Shown: one piece after another, positions 1-7,043 of the stretch
Numbering within the stretch: the first letter of the stretch is position 1
How the letters are laid out: every line of letters begins with the position of its first letter
Assembly (NCBI GenBank): GCA_016927535.1
Contig: JAFGMM010000141.1
Location: 1 to 49,448, forward strand
Direction of reading: 5' to 3'
Length of the DNA stretch: 49,448 nucleotides
From: Anaerolineae bacterium
GTDB lineage: Bacteria > Chloroflexota > Anaerolineae > Aggregatilineales > JAFGMM01
Translations under genes and position numbers: made by a program
Notes under the pieces: model-generated
Database searches by the model: none
Seen by the model: only the letters and a program-made list of their open reading frames with translations
Told to the model about the DNA's origin: nothing

Positions 1-19
1 GCCGCGCTTCGCGCGTCTT

Positions 20-46
20 CCCCCTCTCCATCCAATGGAGAGGGGG
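20..46. repeat. Perfect C/T-G/A hairpin, member of a dispersed family
   Basis: Twelve-base arms (20-31 and 35-46) are perfectly complementary around a three-base loop. The same core, CCCCCTCTCCAT followed by its complement, occurs near 43656-43687 inside a larger inverted-repeat element, and related C/T-rich blocks end the window (49361-49448). It lacks a U-run, so I read it as a dispersed palindrome and not as a terminator. Confidence 0.7.
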
Positions 47-63
47 ATAAGAGGGGGTGAGGT

Positions 64-97
64 ATTTTCATCCTCTTGTGGTGTCGCACCGCAACAT
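64..97 (-). repeat. 34-base dispersed repeat, copy 1
   Basis: Read on the minus strand, this matches 20477-20510 on the plus strand with one mismatch in 34 bases. No gene covers it here. The other copy forms the last codons of a phosphoesterase gene. Such length and identity between two sites 20 kb apart is not expected by chance. I do not recognise the family. Confidence 0.75.
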
Positions 98-121
98 GGG
101 AAACTCCTTTGAAGGCAAAAC

Positions 122-427
122 AACAAAAATCCCTCTCGCCTCAAAGGACGAGAGGGGGATGCTCTCGCGGTACCACCTTTGTTCCACACCGGCATCTTCT
201 ACCGGCGCGACCCTCTGACGCGATAACGGGCGTATCCCGGAATGGCTTACTTTGGGCCGGGCACGGCAAACCGCGCTCCGACACGTTCAGCCTATCGACT
301 CCTGAGCGACCTTCGGTGGGGGCGACTGCGGGGGCTTCCAACCTTTGGCCCGTCCTTCTCTATCAGACGGCTCGCCCACCTACTCCTCTCAATCACGGTC
401 GTTTGTAAGTGTGGTTAGTGTATGTTG
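122..427 (-). promoter_or_regulatory. T-box leader, probably Val-specific, with antiterminator and intrinsic terminator
   Basis: Read on the minus strand. The T-box core GGTGGTACCGCG lies at about 166-177 and is followed by a terminator stem CCCTCTCG/CGAGAGGG (about 131-156) and a T-rich run at 124-130. Stem I starts near 390 with GAGAGGAGTA, whose AGTA and the GAA at about 312-314 are the two sides of the loop-E motif next to the specifier loop. The stretch GAAGGTCG lies opposite it. By analogy with glycyl T-boxes (GAA, one base, codon, purine) the codon is GTC, for valine; GGT (Gly) is the less likely frame. Known role: uncharged cognate tRNA bridges stem I and the antiterminator and permits readthrough. 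The controlled gene is beyond base 1, probably valS. Confidence 0.88.
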
Positions 428-433
428 AACAAC

Positions 434-462
434 AGTTTATCATGGCTTGGGGAGGGCGTCAA
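434..462 (-). promoter_or_regulatory. Sigma70-type promoter of the T-box transcript
   Basis: On the minus strand, TTGACG (462-457), a 17-base spacer and TAAACT (439-434). The predicted start, near 427, falls just upstream of T-box stem I. The same -10 hexamer and spacing recur in the cheR promoter at 45983-46011. Confidence 0.7.
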
Positions 463-483
463 TGGCGCGCAGAGGTCGAATTT

Positions 484-552
484 TTACCACGGAGACACGA
501 AGAGATCAGAAGAACTCGGTGTTCTCCGTGTGCCCTGTGTCTCTGTGGTGAA
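484..552. repeat. CACCACGGAG-type palindromic repeat, copy 1
   Basis: The left arm starts TTACCACGGAGACAC and the right arm ends TGTCTCTGTGGTGAA, giving an imperfect inverted repeat of about 69 bases. A better-preserved relative lies at 18078-18150 and a half-copy at 22729-22760. The short open frames crossing it show no protein-like features. Bases 400-757 hold only promoters and this repeat. Confidence 0.7.
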
Positions 553-682
553 GAAGCGTCCCGCCGTTCGAGTGGTCGGCGATAATTTGACCGGAGAAAG
601 ACTGGCGCTTAAACTTTGAATACACACCCCACGCCCTGACCAACTTTGGCGTCCCATTTGTAACGGAGGTAATCTGGCATGG

Positions 683-711
683 TTGACAGTGCTTAGAGAC
701 GGTGGTTACTC
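683..711 (+). promoter_or_regulatory. Possible promoter of the molybdenum hydroxylase genes
   Basis: A perfect TTGACA -35 (683-688) is followed after 17 bases by TTACTC, a weak -10. It lies 47 bases before the first gene, which has AGGAG and GAAGG in its ribosome-binding region. The -10 is the doubtful part. Confidence 0.45.
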
Positions 712-757
712 TGTGAACTGCGGCGGCACCGAGCATGTTTAGGAGAACGAAGGCAAG

Positions 758-2191
758 ATGTGGACTCATTACTATAACGTTACTTCGCTTGACCAGGCGC
801 GCGAGCTGCTGGCCCAGTTTGGCGCGCGTGCGCGCGTCATCGCCGGCGGCACCGATTTAATCATCGAGTTGGAGCGTGGGATGCGCCCCGGCGTCGATGT
901 GGTGATCGATATCAGCCGCGTGCCGGGGCAGGACGATATCCGGCTGGAGGGCGGGACGATTCACCTGGGGCCGTTGGTGAACCACAATCGCGTGGTCGGG
1001 TCCGAGCTAATTGCCGCGCGTGTCTTCCCGCTGGCGCAGGCGTGTTGGACGGTCGGCTCGCCGCAGATCCGCAACCGGGGCACGGTCGCCGGCAACCTGG
1101 TTACTGCCAGCCCGGCCAATGATGCGATCCCGCCGCTGTGGGCGATGGATGCGCGCGTGACTTTGGCCTCGGTGCGGGGTAAGCGCACGCTCAGCCTCCC
1201 GGAGTTTTACGAAGGCGTGCGGCGCACCGCCATGCAGCCGGATGAAATCCTGGTCGATATTGCCATCCCTGCGCTGCCGTCCAACGCGCGCGGGACCTTC
1301 CTCAAGCTGGGGCTGCGCAAGGCCCAGGCGATATCGGTGGTGAACGCGGCGGCGGTGCTGTGGTTCGACGGCGATGTGGTCGCCGATGCGTGCATCACGT
1401 TGGGCAGCGTTGCGCCGACCATCGTCCGCGCAGAGGCGGCAGAGGCGGCGTTGCGCGGCAGGGTGCTGAACGATGAGCGGATCGTCGAGGCGGCGCGCCT
1501 GGCGACGGAGGCGGCCTCGCCGATTGACGATGTACGCGGCCCGGCGAGTTACCGTAAAGAGATGGTGCGCGTGTTGGTTAAGCGGGCGCTCGCGGCGCTG
1601 CGCACAGGAACCGAGCGCGCCGGCTGGCCGGAAAACCCGGCGATGCTGTGGGGACCGGACAAGGGCCGGGTCGCCCATGCGCTGCCGATGCCGGTGCACC
1701 ACGAGACGGATGCCGCCGACACCGTCGTCACGACGATCAACGGCACGGTGAGCACGCTGTACGGCGCGGTGGATAAGACGCTGCTCGACATGCTGCGCGA
1801 AGACGCCTGTCTGACCGGCACGAAAGAAGGCTGCGCCGAGGGTGAATGCGGCGCGTGCACGGTGCTGCTGGACGGCGTGGCCGTGCTGGCATGCCTGGTG
1901 CCGGCGCCGCGCGCACACGGCGCGCAGGTTGTGACCGTGGAGGGGCTGGCGCAGCCGGACGGAACGCTGCACCCGCTTCAGCAGGGATTCATCGACGCCG
2001 GCGCGGTGCAGTGCGGCTACTGCACGCCGGGCTTTCTGATGGCGGGCGCGAGTCTGCTCGACGAGCACCCGCATCCCACCGAGGCGCAAATCCGGCAGAG
2101 CATCAGCGGCAATTTGTGCCGCTGCACCGGCTACTATACGATTGTGAATGCCTTCGAGAAAGCGGTCGCGGCGATAGACGCAGCCCGTTAG
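758..2191 (+). CDS. Xanthine dehydrogenase-family fused FAD-binding and [2Fe-2S] subunit
   Basis: This 477-residue protein is the electron-transfer part of a molybdenum hydroxylase. Residues 1-285 form the FAD-binding and CO-dehydrogenase flavoprotein C-terminal domains, with the AGGTDL flavin loop near 29 and TVAGNLVTASPAND near 109. Residues 325-475 form the two-cluster [2Fe-2S] unit: the plant-ferredoxin-type cysteines in GCAEGECGAC and a fourth cysteine downstream, then CGYC and CRC for the proximal cluster. These are usually two genes (XdhB/XdhC-like, CoxM/CoxS-like) or parts of the eukaryotic single chain, where the Fe-S part comes first. Here FAD comes first. Electrons from the Mo site, encoded at 3260, would pass through the clusters to FAD. 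The substrate cannot be read from sequence. Confidence 0.92.
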   Translation: MWTHYYNVTSLDQARELLAQFGARARVIAGGTDLIIELERGMRPGVDVVIDISRVPGQDDIRLEGGTIHLGPLVNHNRVVGSELIAARVFPLAQACWTVGSPQIRNRGTVAGNLVTASPANDAIPPLWAMDARVTLASVRGKRTLSLPEFYEGVRRTAMQPDEILVDIAIPALPSNARGTFLKLGLRKAQAISVVNAAAVLWFDGDVVADACITLGSVAPTIVRAEAAEAALRGRVLNDERIVEAARLATEAASPIDDVRGPASYRKEMVRVLVKRALAALRTGTERAGWPENPAMLWGPDKGRVAHALPMPVHHETDAADTVVTTINGTVSTLYGAVDKTLLDMLREDACLTGTKEGCAEGECGACTVLLDGVAVLACLVPAPRAHGAQVVTVEGLAQPDGTLHPLQQGFIDAGAVQCGYCTPGFLMAGASLLDEHPHPTEAQIRQSISGNLCRCTGYYTIVNAFEKAVAAIDAAR

Positions 2192-2225
2192 CAATCATCC
2201 GGGAATTAGAATCGGGAGAAGGTCA

Positions 2226-2663
2226 ATGGCAAACTTGAAGTCGAAATCTCAAGAGAAGGCGGAGCGGGAAGGGATCAAGAAGTGGTGGATGCCGCTGTTC
2301 GGCATGGTCATCGCGCTGACGCTCGCGGTCGTGGCGCTGGCGCTGGCGCCTTCGGCTCGCTCGCTGTGGTGGAATGCGGCGACTCAACTCCGCGACATGA
2401 ACACCAAGCTGGTCGGGCCGAACGTCTCGGTGTGTCGCCTGGGTACAGCAGAGCCATGCTGGGGGGTGGTCGATGTCGGGGTCGCGCTCGTGGTCTGGCT
2501 GATAGTGTTCGGCGTCGCCATGATGATCGTCATTGCGCTGGTGGGCGGCGAGACCAAAGAAGATAAGTATTCGAAATCGGTGATGCAAGACGCCGAATCC
2601 AGGAAAAAAGCTTCGAGGCGTGCCAAGAAGCGCGGGACGGTAGGCCGCACGCGGCGGCGGTGA
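2226..2663 (+). CDS. Small two-TM membrane protein of unknown function
   Basis: The product has 145 residues with two clear hydrophobic segments, about 22-42 and 81-106. A short loop between them carries two cysteines (C70 and C78). The C-terminal 25 residues are strongly basic, rich in Arg and Lys, as in cytoplasmic tails that touch nucleic acid or acidic lipid. AGAATCGGGAGAAGGTCA upstream supplies a ribosome-binding site. I recognise no family. It lies between the two subunit genes of the molybdenum hydroxylase and is probably cotranscribed, but nothing in its sequence links it to that enzyme. Confidence 0.75.
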   Translation: MANLKSKSQEKAEREGIKKWWMPLFGMVIALTLAVVALALAPSARSLWWNAATQLRDMNTKLVGPNVSVCRLGTAEPCWGVVDVGVALVVWLIVFGVAMMIVIALVGGETKEDKYSKSVMQDAESRKKASRRAKKRGTVGRTRRR

Positions 2664-2698
2664 CCGCGATGCAGCGACTCACACGACGAGGCTAGACC

Positions 2699-3235
2699 AT
2701 GCCCTCCGGGATCGTTTCCCTGCTCAACGGCGAACACTGCCGGCAAGTCGAGGCGCTTTGGGCCGAACTCGAACGCACCTTCGGCGTGTGCGCCATCTAC
2801 CGCTCACCTTTTCCGCATCTCTCGTACCAGGTCGCCGAGCGCTACGATACGCCGGCGCTGGAGGCCGCCCTGGAATCTCTCACCGCCCGGCAGCCGCCTT
2901 TCGAGGTTCTGACGACCGGCCTGGGCGTCTTCACCGGGGCAAAGGCTGTGCTCTATGTCCCGGTGGTTCGCAGCCCGGCGCTCGACGCGCTCCACCGGGC
3001 AGTATGGGAGGCGGCGACAGATGCCGTATCGAATGCCTGGACGTACTACGAGCCGGAGTGGTGGATGCCGCATATCACGTTGGGCCACGACGATATCGAC
3101 GACCATCTACCCGAAATCGTTGACTTGCTGCGCCGCCGGACGTTCGACTGGCGGATTCGGGTGGATAACATCGCTTTCGTTTGCAGCGAACCGGACGAGG
3201 CATACCAGGTGTGCCGCCTGGACTTTGGTGGATAA
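2699..3235 (+). CDS. 2H phosphoesterase (2'-5' RNA ligase/LigT-like family)
   Basis: The 178-residue product has the paired family motifs: H40-L-S42 and H125-I-T127, each within a PH-L/I-S/T context. In 2H enzymes these two histidines form the active site that opens cyclic phosphates or hydrolyses 2'-5' phosphodiester bonds. The length is normal for a stand-alone member. It lies 24 bases before the molybdenum subunit gene in the same direction. The natural substrate is unknown; many such genes are annotated as RNA ligases without proof. Confidence 0.85.
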   Translation: MPSGIVSLLNGEHCRQVEALWAELERTFGVCAIYRSPFPHLSYQVAERYDTPALEAALESLTARQPPFEVLTTGLGVFTGAKAVLYVPVVRSPALDALHRAVWEAATDAVSNAWTYYEPEWWMPHITLGHDDIDDHLPEIVDLLRRRTFDWRIRVDNIAFVCSEPDEAYQVCRLDFGG

Positions 3236-3259
3236 GGTCAAGACAGAAAGGTTTAAGAC

Positions 3260-5467
3260 ATGCATGACGAACCCGGCCCCATTGGACAGAGCATGAAGCG
3301 CATCGACGCGCACGGCAAAGTAACCGGCGTGGCGCTCTATCCCGGCGACCTGAACGTGCCGGACCAGCTTTACATGAAGGTTCTGTTCGCCGAGCGTTCC
3401 CACGCGCGCATCACCGCGATTGACACGAGCCGCGCCGAAGCTTATCCCGGCGTGGCGGCGGTTTTCACGGCGAAAGACGTGCCGGTGAACGAATACGGCC
3501 TCAGCATACCCGACCAGCCTGTGCTCTGTGGGCCGGGCCGCGCCGATATTGTGCGTTGTACGATGGACCAAGTGGCGCTGGTGGTGGCCGAGAGCGCGAA
3601 GATTGCCCGCGAAGCCGCCGCGCTCATCGACGTGACCTACGAAGACCTGCCTGCCGTGTTCGATCCCTTCGCGGCGATGGCCGACGGCGCGCCGCAGCTC
3701 CACGCCCACGCCGACCATAATATCCTCACGCACTACCGCATCCGCAAGGGCGACATGGATGCGGGCTGGGCGCAGGCCGACGTGATCGTCGAGGGCATGT
3801 ACACGACCGCCTGGCAGGAGCACGCTTATTTGCAGCCCGAAGCCGGCCTGAGCTACATCGACGACGAGGGCCGTGTGACCGTGGTGGTGGCCGGCCAGTG
3901 GACGCACGAGGACCGCGAACAGATCGCGCACGCGCTGGACCTGCCGGAGGAACAGGTCCGCGTGATTTACCCGGCCATCGGTGGGGCGTTCGGCGGGCGC
4001 GAAGACATGAGCGTGCAGATCATCCTGGCGCTGGCGGCGTGGAAGCTGAAGCGCCCGGTGAAGATCATCTGGAGCCGCGAGGAGTCGATCAAAGGGCACC
4101 ACAAGCGCCATCCGGTGACCCTCAAGGCGAAGTGGGGCGCGACGCGCGAGGGCAAGCTTGTCGCCGCGCAGGTGGAGGTCGTCGGCGACGCCGGCGCGTA
4201 TGCCTACACCAGCACCAAAGTGCTGGGCAACGCGAATTTTGTGTGCGCCGGCCCTTACGACATTCCCAACCTCCACGTAGACACCTACGCCGTCTATACC
4301 AACAACCTGCCGAGCGGTGCGTTCCGGGGCTTCGGTGGGCCGCAGGGCGCATTCGCCGCCGAGGGGCAGATGAACAAGCTCGCCGAGGCGCTGGGCATCG
4401 ACCCGGTGTCGCTGCGCCTGAAGAATATGCTGCGCGAAGGTTCGCTTAGCGCGGTGGGGACGCCGCTGCCCGGCGGTGTGAGCCTGCCGCAGGTGGTGGA
4501 GGCGTGCGGGCGTGCGAGCTACTGGGCGCAGCAGGGCGAGCATTGGCAGCGGAAGCCCACCGCGCCGCCCCACGACCCGGCGCGCCGGCGCGGTGTGGGC
4601 ATCGCGTGCGCGCTTAAGAACGTGGGCTTCAGCTTCGGCGCGGCAGAGCAGTGCTGGGCGACGGTCGAACTGCACGGCAGCGCCGAGATCGAGGAGGTGG
4701 TGCTGCGGCACGCCGGCGCCGATGTGGGCCAGGGCGCGCACACTGCCATGCTCCAGATGGTCGCCGAGGCGGTCGGCGTGCCGGCGGAGAAGGTGCGTTT
4801 GGTCGTCTCCGACACCGCCGAGACCGACAACAGCGGCAGCGCTTCGGCCAGCCGCCTGACTTACATGACCGGCAACGCGATTCGCGGCGCGGTCGAGCTG
4901 GCGCTGGCCGGTTGGCAGCGGGAGGAGCGCCCCGCCGTGGGCCGCTACCGGTACCGCGCGCCCAAAACCACGCCCTACGACCCGGAGACCGGGCAGTCGA
5001 TGCCGAACTTTGCGTATGGCTACGTGGCGCAGGCGGTCGAGGTCGAGGTCGATATCGAGACCGGGTTGATCGATATCGTGAACGTGGTCTCGGCTAACGA
5101 TGTAGGTAAAGCGATCAACCCGCAGCAGGTGCGCGGCCAGATCGAAGGGGCGGTGGTGCAGGCGCAGGGCTACGCGATCATGGAGGACTTCCAGATGCGC
5201 GCGGGGCGCGTGCTCACCGAACGATTGAGCACCTATTTGATCCCGACGGTTATGGATATCCCTGGCGCGGTCCAATCGGTGATCTTAGAGTATCCCGACC
5301 CGCGCGGGCCGTGGGGCGCGCGCGGCATGGGCGAAATGCCTTTCCTGCCGCTGGCGCCGGCAATCGCGGCGGCGGTCCACGACGCGACGGGCGTGTGGTT
5401 CGATTCGATCCCGCTGACGCCGGCGCGTGTGGTCGAGAAACTGCGCGCAGCCGGGCTGGGCGGGTAG
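3260..5467 (+). CDS. Xanthine dehydrogenase-family molybdopterin-binding subunit
   Basis: This 735-residue protein is the catalytic subunit of a molybdenum hydroxylase. The N-terminal 110 residues form the aldehyde oxidase/xanthine dehydrogenase a/b-hammerhead domain (KRIDAHGKVTG, then FTAKDVPVN). The remainder is the molybdopterin-binding domain, with GGAFGGRED, AFRGFGGPQ, QGAHTAMLQ and, near the C-terminus, GARGMGEMP. The glutamate of that last motif matches the catalytic base of the family. There is no CoxL-type active-site cysteine loop, so a CO dehydrogenase is unlikely. It needs the fused FAD/[2Fe-2S] subunit encoded at 758. Substrate could be a purine, an aldehyde or another N-heterocycle. 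Confidence 0.93.
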   Translation: MHDEPGPIGQSMKRIDAHGKVTGVALYPGDLNVPDQLYMKVLFAERSHARITAIDTSRAEAYPGVAAVFTAKDVPVNEYGLSIPDQPVLCGPGRADIVRCTMDQVALVVAESAKIAREAAALIDVTYEDLPAVFDPFAAMADGAPQLHAHADHNILTHYRIRKGDMDAGWAQADVIVEGMYTTAWQEHAYLQPEAGLSYIDDEGRVTVVVAGQWTHEDREQIAHALDLPEEQVRVIYPAIGGAFGGREDMSVQIILALAAWKLKRPVKIIWSREESIKGHHKRHPVTLKAKWGATREGKLVAAQVEVVGDAGAYAYTSTKVLGNANFVCAGPYDIPNLHVDTYAVYTNNLPSGAFRGFGGPQGAFAAEGQMNKLAEALGIDPVSLRLKNMLREGSLSAVGTPLPGGVSLPQVVEACGRASYWAQQGEHWQRKPTAPPHDPARRRGVGIACALKNVGFSFGAAEQCWATVELHGSAEIEEVVLRHAGADVGQGAHTAMLQMVAEAVGVPAEKVRLVVSDTAETDNSGSASASRLTYMTGNAIRGAVELALAGWQREERPAVGRYRYRAPKTTPYDPETGQSMPNFAYGYVAQAVEVEVDIETGLIDIVNVVSANDVGKAINPQQVRGQIEGAVVQAQGYAIMEDFQMRAGRVLTERLSTYLIPTVMDIPGAVQSVILEYPDPRGPWGARGMGEMPFLPLAPAIAAAVHDATGVWFDSIPLTPARVVEKLRAAGLGG

Positions 5468-5477
5468 CGCTTGCGGT

Positions 5478-5990
5478 TTAGAAATAGGCCGACAGCACCA
5501 ACTGCCCGAATTGGATTTTGTCGCTGCTGCAAAGCGCATAAGGCGTGTTCGGCTCTAAGCGCTGGTCGTTTAGCCAGGTGCCGTTGGCGCTTCCCAGGTC
5601 GGTCAGGGTATAGCCGCCGCCGGTGTGCGTGATGACCGCGTGCCGCCGTGAGACGCCAAGCGTGTAGCCGTCGTAATCGTTGAGGTCTACATTTGGAGGC
5701 TGCGCGCCCGGCGCGCCGCGCCCGATGACGATCTGATCTCGGCTTTTGATGATCACCGGGCTGGATTCGCTTCCTACAAACAAAACAATCGCACCAACAA
5801 GAAGACTGGTGTGGCGGCTGCCCATCCGCTTTAAGTGCGCAGCCTGGCCCGGCGGCAAATCGGCGACGCGCAGGGTGGTTTCTTTCAGGTCATCGACCAG
5901 GGGAGTCCCGCACTGCGCGCAGTACTGTGCGTGTTCGTCGTTATCGTATCGACAGTTGGGGCAAATCGGCGTGACGATCATATAGGCCAT
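5478..5990 (-). CDS. Zinc-ribbon FHA-domain protein
   Basis: The protein has 170 residues. It opens with a zinc ribbon (C10, C13, C24, C27) and ends with a forkhead-associated domain carrying G90-R91, S114-R115-R116-H117 and N136-G137-T138, the residues that bind phosphothreonine. Such proteins read the output of Ser/Thr kinases and often act in cell envelope or secretion control; no kinase lies in this window, so the partner is unknown. It converges on the molybdenum subunit gene with only 10 bases between stops. Upstream, bases 6015-6055 contain three TATAAT-like hexamers on the minus strand, but I find no convincing -35. Confidence 0.88.
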   Translation of the reverse strand: MAYMIVTPICPNCRYDNDEHAQYCAQCGTPLVDDLKETTLRVADLPPGQAAHLKRMGSRHTSLLVGAIVLFVGSESSPVIIKSRDQIVIGRGAPGAQPPNVDLNDYDGYTLGVSRRHAVITHTGGGYTLTDLGSANGTWLNDQRLEPNTPYALCSSDKIQFGQLVLSAYF

Positions 5991-6198
5991 GCACCCCGCC
6001 TCTGCATTAAGCGAGAATTATAGCATTATATTTTCCCAACTTATTATACTCCATTCTTTGCCCAACCATACAGTATCTTAAGCTATCTTTACCGAATCAC
6101 AACAATTGTTTGGCCCGCCTCTGGCGCGGACAGCCGCGCCGGGCGCACGGCGGGCGGAAGAATGGCCGGGGGAGAATTTGTACAAAATATAAAAAGGG

Positions 6199-6227
6199 TT
6201 GACATGCCCGTTTTTTTGCTTTATGCT
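6199..6227 (+). promoter_or_regulatory. Near-consensus sigma70-type promoter
   Basis: TTGACA (6199-6204), a 17-base spacer and TATGCT (6222-6227). Transcription would start near 6234, about 50 bases before the ATG at 6286. This is the closest match to consensus in the window. The rest of 5991-6198 is a GC-rich patch flanked by AT-rich sequence. Confidence 0.8.
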
Positions 6228-6285
6228 AGCTTTATGTTGCAGTTACAATAACTTAACAAATCTCGACCGCGAAGAGGATCCGACG

Positions 6286-6690
6286 ATGATAAAGGTTGAT
6301 ACCCTAACAACCCTCAAAACCCCCGATGACTTGAAGTCTACACGCTCATTCATTGAGATCCGGCATCTGTGGATGGACAGGCCCTCCGAACCCGACTTCG
6401 ACCCCGAAACCGACAGCGCCGACGTGATCGTCGAGACGGACAGCGGTGAGTTGTGGAGCGCGTTGTTTGTAACCTTACCGTACCTTGAGAGCCAGATGAA
6501 GCTCAGCATGGAGCACGCGCTTTCCATCGCCATGCCGCCGGTGCAATATGCCACCCTGGAAGACTCGCACGTGTTGGTGGAGGACTTGCGTCCGGAGACC
6601 ATCGAAGACACAATCGACTGCCTGGTCGAGCGCGGCATCTTTGAGACGGTATTCTCGCGTTATACTCGCAAAGACTCGGGCGGCAAATAG
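6286..6690 (+). CDS. Acidic protein of unknown function
   Basis: I start the gene at 6286, giving 134 residues (MIKVDTL...), because AGAGGA lies 8-13 bases upstream and the strong promoter at 6199 would put an earlier start before the transcript begins. The protein is acidic, has no signal peptide or membrane segment, and alternates short beta-like and helical stretches; a central SQMKLSMEHALSIA helix is followed by a Glu/Asp-rich segment. I recognise no family. It is a single-gene unit between an FHA gene and thrS. Its strong promoter suggests abundant expression. Confidence 0.75.
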   Translation: MIKVDTLTTLKTPDDLKSTRSFIEIRHLWMDRPSEPDFDPETDSADVIVETDSGELWSALFVTLPYLESQMKLSMEHALSIAMPPVQYATLEDSHVLVEDLRPETIEDTIDCLVERGIFETVFSRYTRKDSGGK

Positions 6691-6742
6691 TAAACGTTTA
6701 CACGAAAATTTTATACGCATATATGCATTTGAACCGATAATC

Positions 6743-7043
6743 TGTTATACTTAGTCGGTAGTGAGGCATATCTTGTATTCGTGTTTGGGAGGCATGATGG
6801 CTAACCACCGCAATACTACTGAGAAGGGGCGCAGCCGGTAGCGACACCGTGTTGGTGTTTTTCTGCCGGCATGCATTGTGTGGCCGGTGGGGAAACAGGA
6901 TGACCCGCCTCTGCTGTGCAATGCCTCTGGCCCCATCCCCGTAAGATATCATTCCTAATTGCTAACAAAACGAAATCATATCAACGAAACGCAGTGCGTT
7001 TTGTGTTGTGTCATGTCATATGGAGAAAGAGGTTAACCCGATC
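6743..7043 (+). promoter_or_regulatory. Structured leader of thrS with short open frame and hairpins
   Basis: An extended -10 (TG-T-TATACT, 6743-6751) would start a leader of about 285 bases. It contains GGGAGG (6787-6792) before a 15-codon frame (6794-6841, MMANHRNTTEKGRSR) with two adjacent Thr codons. Next is a nested hairpin: outer arms 6834-6841 and 6863-6870 (one G-U pair), inner arms ACACC (6844-6848) and GGTGT (6854-6858), followed by TTTT. A third GCCGG-type segment at about 6878-6885 could pair alternatively. Stems GCATTG/CAATGC and GGTGGG/CCCGCC follow. There is no T-box core. The layout suggests attenuation or an RNA operator controlling threonyl-tRNA synthetase. Confidence 0.5.

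Noticed and set aside
484-552. CRISPR-like repetition of CACCACGGAG units
   Set aside because: Units are inverted, not direct, with no regular spacers and no cas gene in the window.
422-619. 65-codon open frame upstream of the Mo hydroxylase locus
   Set aside because: It lies across the T-box promoter and a palindromic repeat and has no binding site worth the name.
1007-2194. Long antisense open frame of 395 codons opposite the FAD/[2Fe-2S] gene
   Set aside because: Arg/His-rich shadow of a GC-rich gene; no fold markers, and the sense strand carries clear family motifs.
3107-5275. 722-codon antisense frame opposite the Mo subunit
   Set aside because: Same shadow effect; composition is R/H/L-rich and no motif is seen.
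6844-6862. Reading the thrS leader hairpin as a true tRNA-Thr anticodon mimic
   Set aside because: UGU sits in the loop, but the preceding base is G and the arms are too short. It is mentioned only as a hint in the leader finding.
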